A stretch of DNA of 36,338 nt from Prolixibacteraceae bacterium (GCA_018648265.1 JABGRN010000056.1:1-36338); one strand, 5' to 3'. Positions 24,389-33,939 are shown, counted from the stretch's first letter. Numbers and translations: made by a program. Notes: generated by a model not told the origin, from the letters alone.

Positions 24389-24396
24389 TTTCAACT

Positions 24397-24427
24397 AAAA
24401 AAGGCCAGCCTTACCCGACCAGCCTTT
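24397..24427 (-). terminator. Hairpin between hemD and rnpA
   Basis: On the minus strand AAAGGC (24427-24422) pairs with GCCTTT (24405-24400), followed by T-rich bases down to 24397. It looks like an intrinsic terminator ending hemD, placed only nine bases before the rnpA ATG, so it may limit rnpA read-through. Confidence 0.5.
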
Positions 24428-24449
24428 CAAAATTATATATATTTTTTGC

Positions 24450-25199
24450 TTAATTTCCTTTATTGTTCTTTTTTATGTACTGTTCAAGTGCCATTGTCAT
24501 TGATGGGGCTTGTGCAGTTGGTGCTTCAATGTCGAGGCGTAATCCGGCTTCACGCACTGCCTGGGCGGTGGTTGGGCCAAAAGATGCAATACAAGTGCTG
24601 TTTTGTTTAAAATCGGGAAAGTTTTGAAACAGTGATTTAATTCCCGAAGGGCTATAAAAAACCAGGATATCGTAATTCACTTTTTTTAAATCCGACAAAT
24701 CGCTACTTACGGTCCGGTACAAAATGGCCTTTGTATAATTGCAACTTTCTTTTTCGAGTAATTCAGGAATTTCCTGTTTGTGAATATCAGCTAGCGGCAC
24801 AAGGAATCTCTCTTCTTTGTGCTTTTTCATCACGTTAATCAAATCGGCAAAGCGGCCATCGGCATAAAATATTTTTCGCTTTCGGTAAACAATGTATTTC
24901 TGCAAGTAAAAAGCTGTTGCTTCTGAAACGCAAAAATATTTCATCGAATCGGGAATGGTCAAACGCAAATCCTGGCTCGTTTTAAAAAAATGATCAATCG
25001 CTGTCCTACTGGTAAATATTACAGCAGTGTGCTCTAATATCTGAATTCTGGTTTGCCTAAACTCTTTTGCCGGGATGCCTTCGATTTGAATAAACGGGCG
25101 AAAATCGATTTTAACGTTATTTTTTTCTGCTAAATCAAAATAAGGCGATTTTGCCGTGGTGGGCTCTGGCTGTGAAACTAATATGCTCTTGATTTTCAA
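24450..25199 (-). CDS. hemD: Uroporphyrinogen-III synthase family protein
   Basis: This 249-residue protein matches the HemD family, which cyclises hydroxymethylbilane to uroporphyrinogen III in tetrapyrrole synthesis. The fold's sequence signatures are visible: ILVSQPEP at the start, AVIFTSRTAIDHFF in the first lobe, YKKAILYRT-like KAILYRTVSSDL, DILVFYSPSGIKSLFQNFP, and ASFGPTTAQAVREAGLRLDIEAPTAQAPSM in the second lobe. HemD is poorly conserved, so this call depends on pattern and context. The frame has no ATG; TTG at 25199 is the likely start. It follows the DUF4271 gene, as is common in Bacteroidota. Confidence 0.88.
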   Translation of the reverse strand: MKIKSILVSQPEPTTAKSPYFDLAEKNNVKIDFRPFIQIEGIPAKEFRQTRIQILEHTAVIFTSRTAIDHFFKTSQDLRLTIPDSMKYFCVSEATAFYLQKYIVYRKRKIFYADGRFADLINVMKKHKEERFLVPLADIHKQEIPELLEKESCNYTKAILYRTVSSDLSDLKKVNYDILVFYSPSGIKSLFQNFPDFKQNSTCIASFGPTTAQAVREAGLRLDIEAPTAQAPSMTMALEQYIKKNNKGN

Positions 25200-25230
25200 A
25201 ATTTTCTGGTATTAATGAAACTTACTCCTT

Positions 25231-26205
25231 CTATGCCACAACTATTTTATAAATTAAAAGCATGGGCAAAATTTCAAGGGTACAAAGGTACAAAAAGAGA
25301 TAAAATATTGACAATTGTTTTTTTAATAATATTTTAATTCCTCTTTGTAACAAAAAAAGGTAAAAAATAGCTACGATAAAAAGCCCTACAATAACCGGGA
25401 ACACACGGTTTTCCCAAGGATAAAACGCGATAAAAGAAATAATTGGGAAAAGAAACAAACCGGCAATCCGGTTAAAATTATCCATATTAAACAGGTATTC
25501 TCCTGATTCGTTGTTCTTTTCGAGGAGCGATCCGAGCATTTGATACGCCAGTTTTTTTAAAAGAAAATATAATAATATCGACCCCAGACAAGCCAAAAAA
25601 AGGTTAAACCCGGAGTAGAACATTTCAATTTGAAAATGATTTAATACCTGAAATAAAAACAAAGATCCTGTCAGGTAGAAATAAACCTCAAGTCGAAACG
25701 CTCCATGTAAAACTGAATTATTTTTCTCGCGATACATTCTATATGAAGTTGAATAATTTACCAACGACTGAAACAAATGCCCCAAATATTTCGAATAGGT
25801 ATTTCTTACCGATGCAAATAAAGTCAAAATTAGCAACAGTAAAATAGTTACCCAATCGGCATGAACAGTTGCTCTGTTATAAACTGGTAAGCCAAGTCCT
25901 TTTTCGTCGACTTTTACCGATGAAATTAAAGTAACATTATTTTTGGGGGAAATATAACGTGATGTATCAACAAGTATTTTTTGTTCGTTGCGCCACCTCC
26001 AATACCGAATTTGCGCTTGTGTTGGTGGGGGTGGCGCCAATTCCACTTCAACCGGCCTTCTTGAGGTGTCGCGTACCAAAACCGATTCCAGCGAAATAAT
26101 AGTGCGCTGCACCTTAAGCCCTTCTGTTTTTCCGGGATCCGGAACAAGTTTTAATTGATTATTGGTTTTAACCGTATCTTGTTGATATGTAAACGCAAAT
26201 TCCAT
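25231..26205 (-). CDS. DUF4271 membrane protein
   Basis: The 324-residue protein has a soluble, proline-rich N-terminal 120 residues (including ELAPPPPTQAQIRYWRWR) and a C-terminal part with about six to seven hydrophobic spans, beginning at DWVTILLLLILTLFASVRN and ending LFLYLCTLEILPMLLIYKIVVA. This layout and the position upstream of hemD identify the DUF4271 family, known only in Bacteroidota and of unknown function. Because it precedes hemD, a role linked to haem or to the inner membrane is sometimes suspected, but nothing in the sequence proves it. The promoter box is at 26223-26230. Confidence 0.85.
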   Translation of the reverse strand: MEFAFTYQQDTVKTNNQLKLVPDPGKTEGLKVQRTIISLESVLVRDTSRRPVEVELAPPPPTQAQIRYWRWRNEQKILVDTSRYISPKNNVTLISSVKVDEKGLGLPVYNRATVHADWVTILLLLILTLFASVRNTYSKYLGHLFQSLVNYSTSYRMYREKNNSVLHGAFRLEVYFYLTGSLFLFQVLNHFQIEMFYSGFNLFLACLGSILLYFLLKKLAYQMLGSLLEKNNESGEYLFNMDNFNRIAGLFLFPIISFIAFYPWENRVFPVIVGLFIVAIFYLFLLQRGIKILLKKQLSIFYLFLYLCTLEILPMLLIYKIVVA

Positions 26206-26222
26206 TTTCGAATTTAATTGTG

Positions 26223-26230
26223 CAAAGATA
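26223..26230 (-). promoter_or_regulatory. -7 box for DUF4271-hemD
   Basis: On the minus strand TATCTTTG matches TAnnTTTG, 18 bases before the DUF4271 ATG. Confidence 0.55.
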
Positions 26231-26279
26231 CCATTACAAAGAAGAATGCCGAATAAGTAATTTCGATTTTTGAATTTCG

Positions 26280-26287
26280 TATTTTTG
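26280..26287 (+). promoter_or_regulatory. -7 box for dus
   Basis: TATTTTTG matches TAnnTTTG, 17 bases before the ATG of the dihydrouridine synthase. Confidence 0.5.
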
Positions 26288-26304
26288 AGGATAAAATTTA
26301 ATTA

Positions 26305-27231
26305 ATGATTTACCTGGCTCCGATTCAAGGATTTACCGACTTTGTTTATCGAAAAGCTTATTCTGAAGTTTTTACGGGTGTCGATACTTTTTTTATTCCG
26401 TACATCTCGTTGAAAAATAATCAAATCTTAAAAAAATTTGAAAAAGAAATCCTGTTTGAAAACAATCCTCAAAAAAATGTAGTTCCACAAGTTTTGGTAA
26501 AAGACGGCCCGGAAATGTTGGATTTGTCGAACATCTTAAAAAATTTCGGATATAACGAAATTAACCTTAACCTGGGCTGCCCGTATCCAATGGTTACCAA
26601 CCGTGGGAAAGGATCAGGCTTGCTACCCCACCCAAATAAAATTAAATCGATTCTTAATGGATTTTTTGAAAAATCGGATCAAAAACTTTCTTTGAAAGTT
26701 AGGTCAGGATTAATCCAACCGAATGAAATAGAGCTTCTTGTCCCAATTTTTAATGAGTTCCCTTTAAGCGAAATTATTTTTCATCCCCGAATTGCGACCC
26801 AACTTTACAGGGGCGAAGTGTTGTTATCGGCCTTTAAAAAAGTTAGCGAACTTAGTAAACACAGGTTAGTGTTTAATGGCGATATTTTTAACCTTTCTGA
26901 TTTTAAAAATATGCAGGGGCTTTTCCCAAATATAAATAATTGGATGCTGGGTCGCGGTATTCTCATGGATCCTTTCCTTCCTAGTGAAATAAATGGAATT
27001 CATTTTTCGGAAGAAGAAAAACGAGCAAAAAAAATGGATTTCCACCAAATGATTTTTGACACATATTCAGACAAAATGGACAACCAGGGAAATACACTAA
27101 ATAAAATGAAACAGTTTTGGTCCTATTTCAGTTTTGGTTTTCCTAATCAACACAAAGTTTTTAAAAAAATAAAAAAGGCTGGTTCGGTTGAAAAATATTT
27201 GAATGTCGTTCAGACTATTTTCAGGGATTAA
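26305..27231 (+). CDS. tRNA-dihydrouridine synthase
   Basis: The 308-residue flavoenzyme reduces uridine to dihydrouridine in tRNA. It starts with the family's FMN-binding MIYLAPIQGFTDFVYRKAY, carries the active-site Cys in NLNLGCPYPMVTNRGKGSGLL, the phosphate-contact KVRSGL and HPRIATQLYRG regions, and the C-terminal helical domain ending KKAGSVEKYLNVVQTIF. The family (Dus) is clear; which tRNA position it modifies is not. It is convergent with the small HigA-N-like ORF, overlapping by four bases at the stops. Confidence 0.92.
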   Translation: MIYLAPIQGFTDFVYRKAYSEVFTGVDTFFIPYISLKNNQILKKFEKEILFENNPQKNVVPQVLVKDGPEMLDLSNILKNFGYNEINLNLGCPYPMVTNRGKGSGLLPHPNKIKSILNGFFEKSDQKLSLKVRSGLIQPNEIELLVPIFNEFPLSEIIFHPRIATQLYRGEVLLSAFKKVSELSKHRLVFNGDIFNLSDFKNMQGLFPNINNWMLGRGILMDPFLPSEINGIHFSEEEKRAKKMDFHQMIFDTYSDKMDNQGNTLNKMKQFWSYFSFGFPNQHKVFKKIKKAGSVEKYLNVVQTIFRD

Positions 27232-27386
27232 TTGTACGAACAATTTTCACGTTCGTATTTTTCCATTAAAATAACGAGGAGATTTAATTCAATTTCTTCG
27301 TTAACATTTCTTGGTGCTTTACAGATATCGAGGAAGCGTTTTAGTGCTTTTCGGTAATCTTCGTCTGTTTCAATTTGTTCAAACAT
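27228..27386 (-). CDS. Small HigA N-terminal-like protein
   Basis: A 52-residue ORF starts at the ATG at 27386, five bases after the polA stop. A TTG start at 27410 would overlap polA. Its sequence, IETDEDYRKALKRFLDICKAP then EEIELNLLVILMEKYE, has the pattern of the N-terminal segment of HigA-type antitoxins (TEEDYxxAL, then LLxxLIExYE) but ends before any helix-turn-helix, and no HigB toxin is adjacent. It may be a truncated antitoxin or a small stand-alone helical protein cotranscribed with polA. It is a weak but real-looking gene: charged, helical, and well placed. Confidence 0.6.
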   Translation of the reverse strand: MFEQIETDEDYRKALKRFLDICKAPRNVNEEIELNLLVILMEKYERENCSYN

Positions 27387-27391
27387 ATTTT

Positions 27392-30163
27392 TTAATGGGC
27401 ATCGAGCCAATTATCGGCGGCATTCATTTCAACGGTAAGTGGAACACCAATTTCAACCGCATTTTCCATTTCAGTTTTTACAATTTGTTGTACCTGTTCC
27501 AGTTCGGGTTTTAATACATCAAAATTCAATTCATCGTGTACCTGAAGCACCATTTTCGATTTTAACTTTAATGTGTTGAATTGCCTGTAAATATTTATCA
27601 TGGCAATTTTAATAATGTCGGCTGCCGAACCCTGGATTGGTGCATTAATTGCATTTCGTTCTGCCATTCCACGTACTATTGCATTGGACGAGTTTATATC
27701 ACTTAAATAACGTTTGCGGCCCATAATTGTTTGAACGTAGCCCTGTTTTCCAGCCAAATTAATTTGTTGGTCCATAAATTTTTTGATTTTTGGGAAACTT
27801 TCAAAATAACCATCAATCAATTCCTTTGCTTCGGCGCGAGGGATATTTAAGCGCTGAGAAAGCCCAAATGCCGAAATTCCGTAAATAATACCGAAGTTGG
27901 CTGTTTTGGCTTTTCTCCTCATGTCTGAATTTACGTCCTCTGCGGGCACCCGATAAATTTTAGCGGCTGTAATTGAATGAATATCTTTCTCTTCATTAAA
28001 AGCTTTTAACATCTCATCGTCTTTGCTCATTGCTGCCATTATCCGCAATTCAATTTGCGAATAGTCTGCCGACAAAAAAATATGGTCCTTATTTGAAGGA
28101 ACAAAAGCTTTTCTGATTTCACGTCCGTTGGCATTGCGAATAGGTATATTTTGAAGGTTAGGGTTTACAGAACTTAACCGCCCGGTTGCAGCAATTGCCT
28201 GGTTGTATGAAGTATGAATTTTTCCTGTTTTTACATTTACTAAAAGTGGAAGTGCTTCAACATAAGTATTTAGTAATTTTTTTAAGCCTCTAAAATCGAG
28301 TGTTTTCTGAATAATTGGATGTTTATCAACTAACCGGGATAAAATTTCTTCGCCCGTTGAATATTGTTTTGTTTTTGTTTTTTTTGCTTTCGAATCGATA
28401 TTTAGTTTTTCAAAAAGGATAATGCCCAATTGTTTTGGTGATGAAACATTAAATTCCTCACCAGCCAGTTCAAATATCTCTTTTTCGAGCTGAATTATTT
28501 GTTCGCGTAACAATACCGCAAAAACTTTTAGTTCGTTGGTATTCATTTTAACACCTGCTTTTTCCATATTTACAAGTACCGGAACCAGAGGCATTTCAAG
28601 TTGTTCGAATAATTTGCGGACTTCAAATTTATCAAGTTCAGGATCAATCGCATTTTTTAATTGAAGTGTGAGATCGGCATCTTCGCAGGAATAATCGCGC
28701 AATTTTTCGGAAGGCACCGAACGCATATTTAATTGGTTTTTACCTTTTTTGCCAATCAGGTTTTCGGTTGCTACTTTTTTGTAGTTCAGGTAATGCAAAC
28801 ATAATAAATCGAGGCTGTGTTTTAAATCGGGCTGAATTAAATAATGCGCCAGCATAGTATCGTACAATTTTCCTTTCACTTCAATGCCATAATTGCTGAG
28901 CATTAATATGTCGAATTTAATATTTTGCCCGATTTTTACTGTGCGGTCATCGGCAAAAACTTCACGAAATTCATTCATTATTTTTTGAGCTTCATCGCGG
29001 TTTTTAGGAAGAGTAACACAAAATGCCTCGTGTTTACGGAAAGAAAAGGATATGCACACAATTTCGGAGGTGTGAGTATTTAGGCCGGTGGTTTCTGTGT
29101 CGAAACAAAATTCATCCTGAACCGACAACTCGGCCCTTAAACTTGCCCGTTGCATTTCATTTTCAATTAAATAATACTGGTGGGGGATAGTTTCGATTGT
29201 GTCGAGTTTTTCATTTACAGTTTCAATCGGGATTTCATCTCCAAACAAATTCCCCTGAAATACTTTTTTCGACTGGGTTTCATTTAGTTTTAACCTCTGC
29301 AAAATTGTTTTAAACCCCAAATCTTCGAAAAGGGCTTTTAAATCTTCTTTGTTGATTTCTTCCCTGATGAGGTTACTTTTGTTGAATTCTATGGGAACAT
29401 CAAGAATAATGGTCGCCAGTTTTTTTGATAGTCGCACTTGTTCTTCAAACGTTACCAGGTTTTCTTTTTGTTTACCTTTTAATTTATCGGTATTTTGGTA
29501 AATACCATCAATATTTTTAAAGTCGGAAACGAGTTTTTGGGCTGATTTTGGACCTACTCCGGGGCAACCGGGAATATTATCGGCACTGTCGCCCATTAAT
29601 CCTAAAATATCGATTACCTGCTCAGGTGTTTCTATCCCAAAGTTTTCTTTTACCTCATTTAAACCCCAAATCTCAGCATCGCCCCCGGCTTTGCCAGGTT
29701 TAAACATAAAGGTATTTTCCGAAACCAGTTGAGCATAATCTTTGTCCGGTGTCATCATGTAGGTTGTGAATCCTTCTCTTTCGGCTTTTTTTGCCAAAGT
29801 CCCGATTACATCATCGGCTTCGAATCCCGACTTTTCGATAATGGGAATATTGAACCCTTCAATAATTTTACGGATGTAGGGGATCGATTTTCTTAAATCT
29901 TCAGGCATTTGTTCGCGGTTGGCTTTGTATTCCGAAAACATTTCGTGCCGGAATGTAGGAGCCGACACATCGAAAACCACTCCTATATAATTGGGGTTTT
30001 CGCTTTCGAGCAATTGTACCAGGGTGTTTGTAAAACCCAGCATTGCAGAGGTGTTCACTCCTTTAGAATTGAACCTTGGATTTCGGATAAAAGCGTAATA
30101 GCTTCGGTAAATTATTGCAAACGCATCGATTAGAAAAAGTTTCTTTGCACTGTCTTCTGTCAT
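27392..30163 (-). CDS. polA: DNA polymerase I
   Basis: The 923-residue enzyme fills repair and Okazaki gaps. The N-terminal 290 residues are the 5'-3' exonuclease (LIDAFAIIYRSYYAF; FEADDVIGTLAKKAE; LMGDSADNIPGCPGVGPKSA). Residues about 340-510 form the 3'-5' proofreading domain, with the metal-binding DTETTGLN retained, so proofreading is likely active. The polymerase domain has motif A DYSQIELRIMA, motif B RRKAKTANFGIIYGISAFGLS and motif C QVHDELNFD. Length is typical for the three-domain form. It is followed immediately by the HigA-N-like ORF and preceded by queD 11 bases upstream, suggesting one transcript. Confidence 0.97.
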   Translation of the reverse strand: MTEDSAKKLFLIDAFAIIYRSYYAFIRNPRFNSKGVNTSAMLGFTNTLVQLLESENPNYIGVVFDVSAPTFRHEMFSEYKANREQMPEDLRKSIPYIRKIIEGFNIPIIEKSGFEADDVIGTLAKKAEREGFTTYMMTPDKDYAQLVSENTFMFKPGKAGGDAEIWGLNEVKENFGIETPEQVIDILGLMGDSADNIPGCPGVGPKSAQKLVSDFKNIDGIYQNTDKLKGKQKENLVTFEEQVRLSKKLATIILDVPIEFNKSNLIREEINKEDLKALFEDLGFKTILQRLKLNETQSKKVFQGNLFGDEIPIETVNEKLDTIETIPHQYYLIENEMQRASLRAELSVQDEFCFDTETTGLNTHTSEIVCISFSFRKHEAFCVTLPKNRDEAQKIMNEFREVFADDRTVKIGQNIKFDILMLSNYGIEVKGKLYDTMLAHYLIQPDLKHSLDLLCLHYLNYKKVATENLIGKKGKNQLNMRSVPSEKLRDYSCEDADLTLQLKNAIDPELDKFEVRKLFEQLEMPLVPVLVNMEKAGVKMNTNELKVFAVLLREQIIQLEKEIFELAGEEFNVSSPKQLGIILFEKLNIDSKAKKTKTKQYSTGEEILSRLVDKHPIIQKTLDFRGLKKLLNTYVEALPLLVNVKTGKIHTSYNQAIAATGRLSSVNPNLQNIPIRNANGREIRKAFVPSNKDHIFLSADYSQIELRIMAAMSKDDEMLKAFNEEKDIHSITAAKIYRVPAEDVNSDMRRKAKTANFGIIYGISAFGLSQRLNIPRAEAKELIDGYFESFPKIKKFMDQQINLAGKQGYVQTIMGRKRYLSDINSSNAIVRGMAERNAINAPIQGSAADIIKIAMINIYRQFNTLKLKSKMVLQVHDELNFDVLKPELEQVQQIVKTEMENAVEIGVPLTVEMNAADNWLDAH

Positions 30164-30174
30164 AATATCGAATT

Positions 30175-30624
30175 TTATTTATTGTCGGAATAAAACCATT
30201 CGGCATACGAATTAACAGTTTCGTACAACCTGATGCTAAATAATGAAACACCCGAAGGTAAATGTTGTTGAAGGATTTTGGCAATATGTGCCACAATATT
30301 TTCGGAAGTGGGCTGAAAGCCAACCACAATTATCCGGTCGGTAGTTTTTTTTAGCAGGTTAAGTTGATTTTCAGGAACCATTTGGCTGACCATTAATGCA
30401 TGGTCGAACCGATCGACAACTTCTGATTTAACAATAGTTTTCAAATCGCCAAAATCTATTACCATCCCATCTTTCGGGTTTCCTGGCTGATTTAGGGTTT
30501 CACCCAAAAGTGTAACTTCAAGATTGTACGAATGCCCGTGGATATTACGGCATAACCCATCGTATTCGTAAAGAATATGTGCCATTTCGAAATGAAATCT
30601 TTTAGTGACCCTGATTTTTGGCAT
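30175..30624 (-). CDS. queD: 6-carboxytetrahydropterin synthase / 6-pyruvoyltetrahydropterin synthase family
   Basis: The 149-residue enzyme belongs to the QueD/PTPS family, converting dihydroneopterin triphosphate to 6-carboxytetrahydropterin in queuosine synthesis (or making related pterins). Zinc-binding and catalytic residues are seen: His in HFEMAHIL, CRNIHGHSYNLEV with catalytic Cys and two His, and Glu in RLYETVNSYAEW. Bacterial members of this size usually serve queuosine. queC and queE are not in the window. It lies 11 bases upstream of polA on the same strand. Confidence 0.9.
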   Translation of the reverse strand: MPKIRVTKRFHFEMAHILYEYDGLCRNIHGHSYNLEVTLLGETLNQPGNPKDGMVIDFGDLKTIVKSEVVDRFDHALMVSQMVPENQLNLLKKTTDRIIVVGFQPTSENIVAHIAKILQQHLPSGVSLFSIRLYETVNSYAEWFYSDNK

Positions 30625-30704
30625 TATTTAATAATCTGATGTTAATTGGCGAAAGTACGAATTTTTACAAAATTGAATCAAAAAAAGTGTTGTGTAACCC
30701 GGGA

Positions 30705-31658
30705 TTAATACCAAAGGTTTTCGCGTTGTAACGGAGTTTGCCGTTTACGGCTAAATAGATTGAAATTGTAACCAACCATAATTTCGTGTGTACCATTGTT
30801 AAAGGAGTTAAGTTCGGAAAAAGCAAGATCGTACGAGTAGCCCAGTAATAAATAGTCGGTAACATTGTATTGGGTTAAAAGCCCGAATGAATCCTTAAAC
30901 CGTAACATTCCACCTACCCAAAACTTCCCTTTTAATCCAATCATTGCGGTTACGTCAAGCGATATTGGGGCATTATGCACATATTTCAACATCGAGTTGG
31001 TTTTTAATTGTAAATTTTCGCCCAGTAAAAATTTTTTTCCGGCCACAAAATACATGTGTAACTCTTCTCTACCAATATAATCGGTTACAAAGTCTTCGCG
31101 TGTAATATCGTTTTTAAGCAGCTTGGGTAATGAAAAACCCAAATAGGTATTATTAGAAAAAAGGAAGATCCCCACACCGAAATTCGGCAAAAAGTTTTTA
31201 TATATGTCTTCTTCATAAATCGGGTCAGGATCAATTGTAATCAGTTCGGTGAGTGAAGCGCGGTAAAAACTAAAACCACCTTTTAGCCCCATCCCTAACA
31301 TATATTTTCTCCCGACATTTAAAAAATAGGAATAATCGAAATAAAGCCCGGTTTGTTCCAGGGGACCAATTTTATCTGTCAACAAAGAAAACCCCACGCC
31401 TGCTTTGAACCCCTTAATAGGAGAATGATATGAAAAGGATTTTGTTACCGGGGCACCATCAAACGAAACCCATTGGTTACGGGCAACCAATAAGAAATTG
31501 CCAGTTCCTTTTGAGCCTGCAAACCCAGGATTAATAATCAGCAAATTATCAATATATTGGGTGTACATCGGATCTTGTTGTGCGGCAGTATCATCCGAAG
31601 TGGCCAAAAGTGCCATAATCGTAATCCCAACATATAATATTTTCCTAAATAATTTCAT
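30705..31658 (-). CDS. PorP/SprF-family type IX secretion membrane protein
   Basis: The 317-residue protein has a signal peptide (MKLFRKILYVGITIMALLATS) followed by the family hallmark QQDPMYTQYIDNLLIINPGFAGSKG. The remainder is a run of short amphipathic strands (GVGFSLLTDKIGPLEQTGLYFDYSY and similar), fitting an outer-membrane beta-barrel. PorP/SprF proteins work with the type IX secretion machinery and are typically encoded next to the secreted protein they help deliver or anchor, as SprF with SprB. Here it begins four bases after the stop of the large sorting-domain protein and is the last gene of the operon. Confidence 0.93.
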   Translation of the reverse strand: MKLFRKILYVGITIMALLATSDDTAAQQDPMYTQYIDNLLIINPGFAGSKGTGNFLLVARNQWVSFDGAPVTKSFSYHSPIKGFKAGVGFSLLTDKIGPLEQTGLYFDYSYFLNVGRKYMLGMGLKGGFSFYRASLTELITIDPDPIYEEDIYKNFLPNFGVGIFLFSNNTYLGFSLPKLLKNDITREDFVTDYIGREELHMYFVAGKKFLLGENLQLKTNSMLKYVHNAPISLDVTAMIGLKGKFWVGGMLRFKDSFGLLTQYNVTDYLLLGYSYDLAFSELNSFNNGTHEIMVGYNFNLFSRKRQTPLQRENLWY

Positions 31659-31662
31659 TCAA

Positions 31663-33927
31663 TCATCTGTCTAAATAAACTGATCCTGCAATTCTTGGTT
31701 CACCATTGGCTAAATCCAGGACATAAAAATAAGTCCCACTGGGAAGGTCTTCATTTCCGAGCCTAATCCCGATATTTGGTTTGCCATCCCAGAATTTTGG
31801 CATAATGTTAATCCCGTAATTGCTTGCCTGGTACACTTTGTGTCCCCAGCGGTTATATATTTCGATGTAATTGCCTTCGTACCATTCTATTCCAATAATT
31901 TCGAAATAATCGTTAATATTGTCCCCATTAGGGGAAAATGCTTCAGGGATTATAAAATTAAATTCTGAAACAAATACGAATACCATTGCCCTGTCGCAGT
32001 TATTAAAGCTGTCGCAAATTTGGTACTCAAAATTGTCGAACCCGCTAAAAGTATTATTTGGCCGGTATTGAATTGTATAATCTTCGTAATTAATTGTCGC
32101 GGTTCCATTTTCAGGTGGAATAGTAATTTTAAACGAATCCAGATTAATACGGTTTTCGGGGTCATAGTCATTTTCGAGAACCTCTATTTTTACTTCTGCC
32201 CTAAGGGCTGTTGAGTCGTAATCGTCATTTGCAACTATTTCATATATAATCATTCCAACAATCACAGTATCGTAATCAACACATCCAAACTGGTCGGTAA
32301 CTGCGAGCCAATATTCACCAAAACCGCTAACTTCTGGCGTTGATGTATTTTCCCCGCTTTCTATTAATCCCGAACTTGTTGTCCACTGATGTTGCAGGTT
32401 TAAGCCTGAACTTCCGCTGCCATCTAAAAATACAGGTGAATAGCCATACTTATAAACATCTTCGCCTGCATCGGCAGTAACATTTAAAACTGTAATTTGT
32501 ACAGAATCAATTGCAGTAAGACCATCAACGTTGGTAACCGTTAATTTATATTCGGTGGTAATACCCGGAGTAAAAATTGGGTTTGCACTGGTTGAATCGT
32601 CCAGGAATGTTCCTGGTTCCCACAAATAACTCAGGTTCTCGTTTGATGTAGCCAATTCCCCTAGCGTTAAGGTATTGCAACTTCCGATAGTAGTATCGCT
32701 TCCGGCCAGGGTTATCTCACGATAACCAAAAGAGGTGACAATAATAAAACCAGTAGCTTTCCCACAAATCGGATTTTCGCCTGCAATACATGCTTCATAA
32801 ACAAACCAGTCGATTCCTACAAACCCTGAATCGGGGATGTACGAAAATAATCCATCCTCGGTAAGTTCCAGCACACCGTTTTGAACAGTTGTTATTGGTG
32901 TTGCATTATAAACCAAAGCCTGACCATATAAATCATAATCATTTTCTGCTAAATTGAAAACAGTCCCGACACTGTATAAAAATATGTCGTCGGAAATTGC
33001 AATTGGTTTAACATTGGCATAATTACTTACAATAATATATGCCCATGCAGAATCGCATAATACCGGCGAACCGTTGTCGCAAACCCGATACATAAATTTA
33101 TCGATTCCCTCGAATCCCTGATTTGGTGTATAAGTGAAATTTCCGTTATCGAGTATCACGACAACACCATTTTCAGGCTCAATTACAGGATAGGTTGTAA
33201 TTGTTAACGGATCTCCATTACCATCGGGGTCAATATCATTTTCCAATAAATTACTTATTACGGCTTGATTTGGAAATGTTAATGCAAAATCGATAACCGC
33301 AACCGGGGCAACATTTCCTTCAGGATTTGACGGAAGGATACGAAATTCAACTTCTGCGGTTTCACATTCCGGGGTATCGTTATCGAAACAAACTAAATAA
33401 GTAAAGCTTATTTCCCCTACAAAACCTTGTGGCGGTTGATAATTAAAAGTACCATCGGGATTCAAATTAAGCCCGGGAAGATTATCTCCCCAAACAGAGT
33501 AAACAAAATTAATATTGCTATCGAGAACATGAAAGTCGTTTGTACTAATATCCCCGGAAATCGGGTTGTTTTCAAAACCGATAAAAAAATCGGCCAGGGC
33601 AAATAATGTTTGAATGCCTGCCTCTTCTTTAACAACAAAAGGTTTAGAAATAATTTCAGACAGACAACCGTTTTCATCTTTTGCCTGGGCAAATAATTCG
33701 TAGTTACCTTCGATTTCCCAATAATACTGTTCTGTGGTGTTAGTGTTTGAATTAAAAAATGTTTGTGTACCTGTTTCATCTACAAACCACCACGAGTAGG
33801 TATAACCGGGTTGAAACGAAGTTTCGAAAGAATGGTAAGTATTTAAAGCAATAGTTTCCTGGGCAACGGTCAGGCGGACCGTTACCAGGAAAAATAAAAA
33901 AAATGCTATTTTTAAATACTTTCTCAA
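31663..33927 (-). CDS. Large secreted multi-Ig protein with type B T9SS sorting domain
   Basis: The 754-residue protein has a signal peptide (MRKYLKIAFFLFFLVTVRLTVAQ) and an N-terminal PKD-like domain (residues 25-100, ending NGCLSEIISKPFVV). Four cadherin/CshA-like repeats follow around residues 110-200, 205-300, 305-395 and 565-655, each with ENDYDP/ENDIDP and a GFxGxDxFxYxxCD-type ending. PKD-like domains occupy 400-560. The final 90 residues (IPEAFSPNGDNINDYFEI, IEIYNRWGHKVYQ, LPSGTYFYVLDL) are the gliding-motility-associated C-terminal domain that serves as a type B sorting signal. The start is TTG at 33927, with an in-frame stop just before it. It likely forms a surface stalk or adhesin. 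Confidence 0.92.
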   Translation of the reverse strand: MRKYLKIAFFLFFLVTVRLTVAQETIALNTYHSFETSFQPGYTYSWWFVDETGTQTFFNSNTNTTEQYYWEIEGNYELFAQAKDENGCLSEIISKPFVVKEEAGIQTLFALADFFIGFENNPISGDISTNDFHVLDSNINFVYSVWGDNLPGLNLNPDGTFNYQPPQGFVGEISFTYLVCFDNDTPECETAEVEFRILPSNPEGNVAPVAVIDFALTFPNQAVISNLLENDIDPDGNGDPLTITTYPVIEPENGVVVILDNGNFTYTPNQGFEGIDKFMYRVCDNGSPVLCDSAWAYIIVSNYANVKPIAISDDIFLYSVGTVFNLAENDYDLYGQALVYNATPITTVQNGVLELTEDGLFSYIPDSGFVGIDWFVYEACIAGENPICGKATGFIIVTSFGYREITLAGSDTTIGSCNTLTLGELATSNENLSYLWEPGTFLDDSTSANPIFTPGITTEYKLTVTNVDGLTAIDSVQITVLNVTADAGEDVYKYGYSPVFLDGSGSSGLNLQHQWTTSSGLIESGENTSTPEVSGFGEYWLAVTDQFGCVDYDTVIVGMIIYEIVANDDYDSTALRAEVKIEVLENDYDPENRINLDSFKITIPPENGTATINYEDYTIQYRPNNTFSGFDNFEYQICDSFNNCDRAMVFVFVSEFNFIIPEAFSPNGDNINDYFEIIGIEWYEGNYIEIYNRWGHKVYQASNYGINIMPKFWDGKPNIGIRLGNEDLPSGTYFYVLDLANGEPRIAGSVYLDR

Positions 33928-33939
33928 TCAATAATTTTA

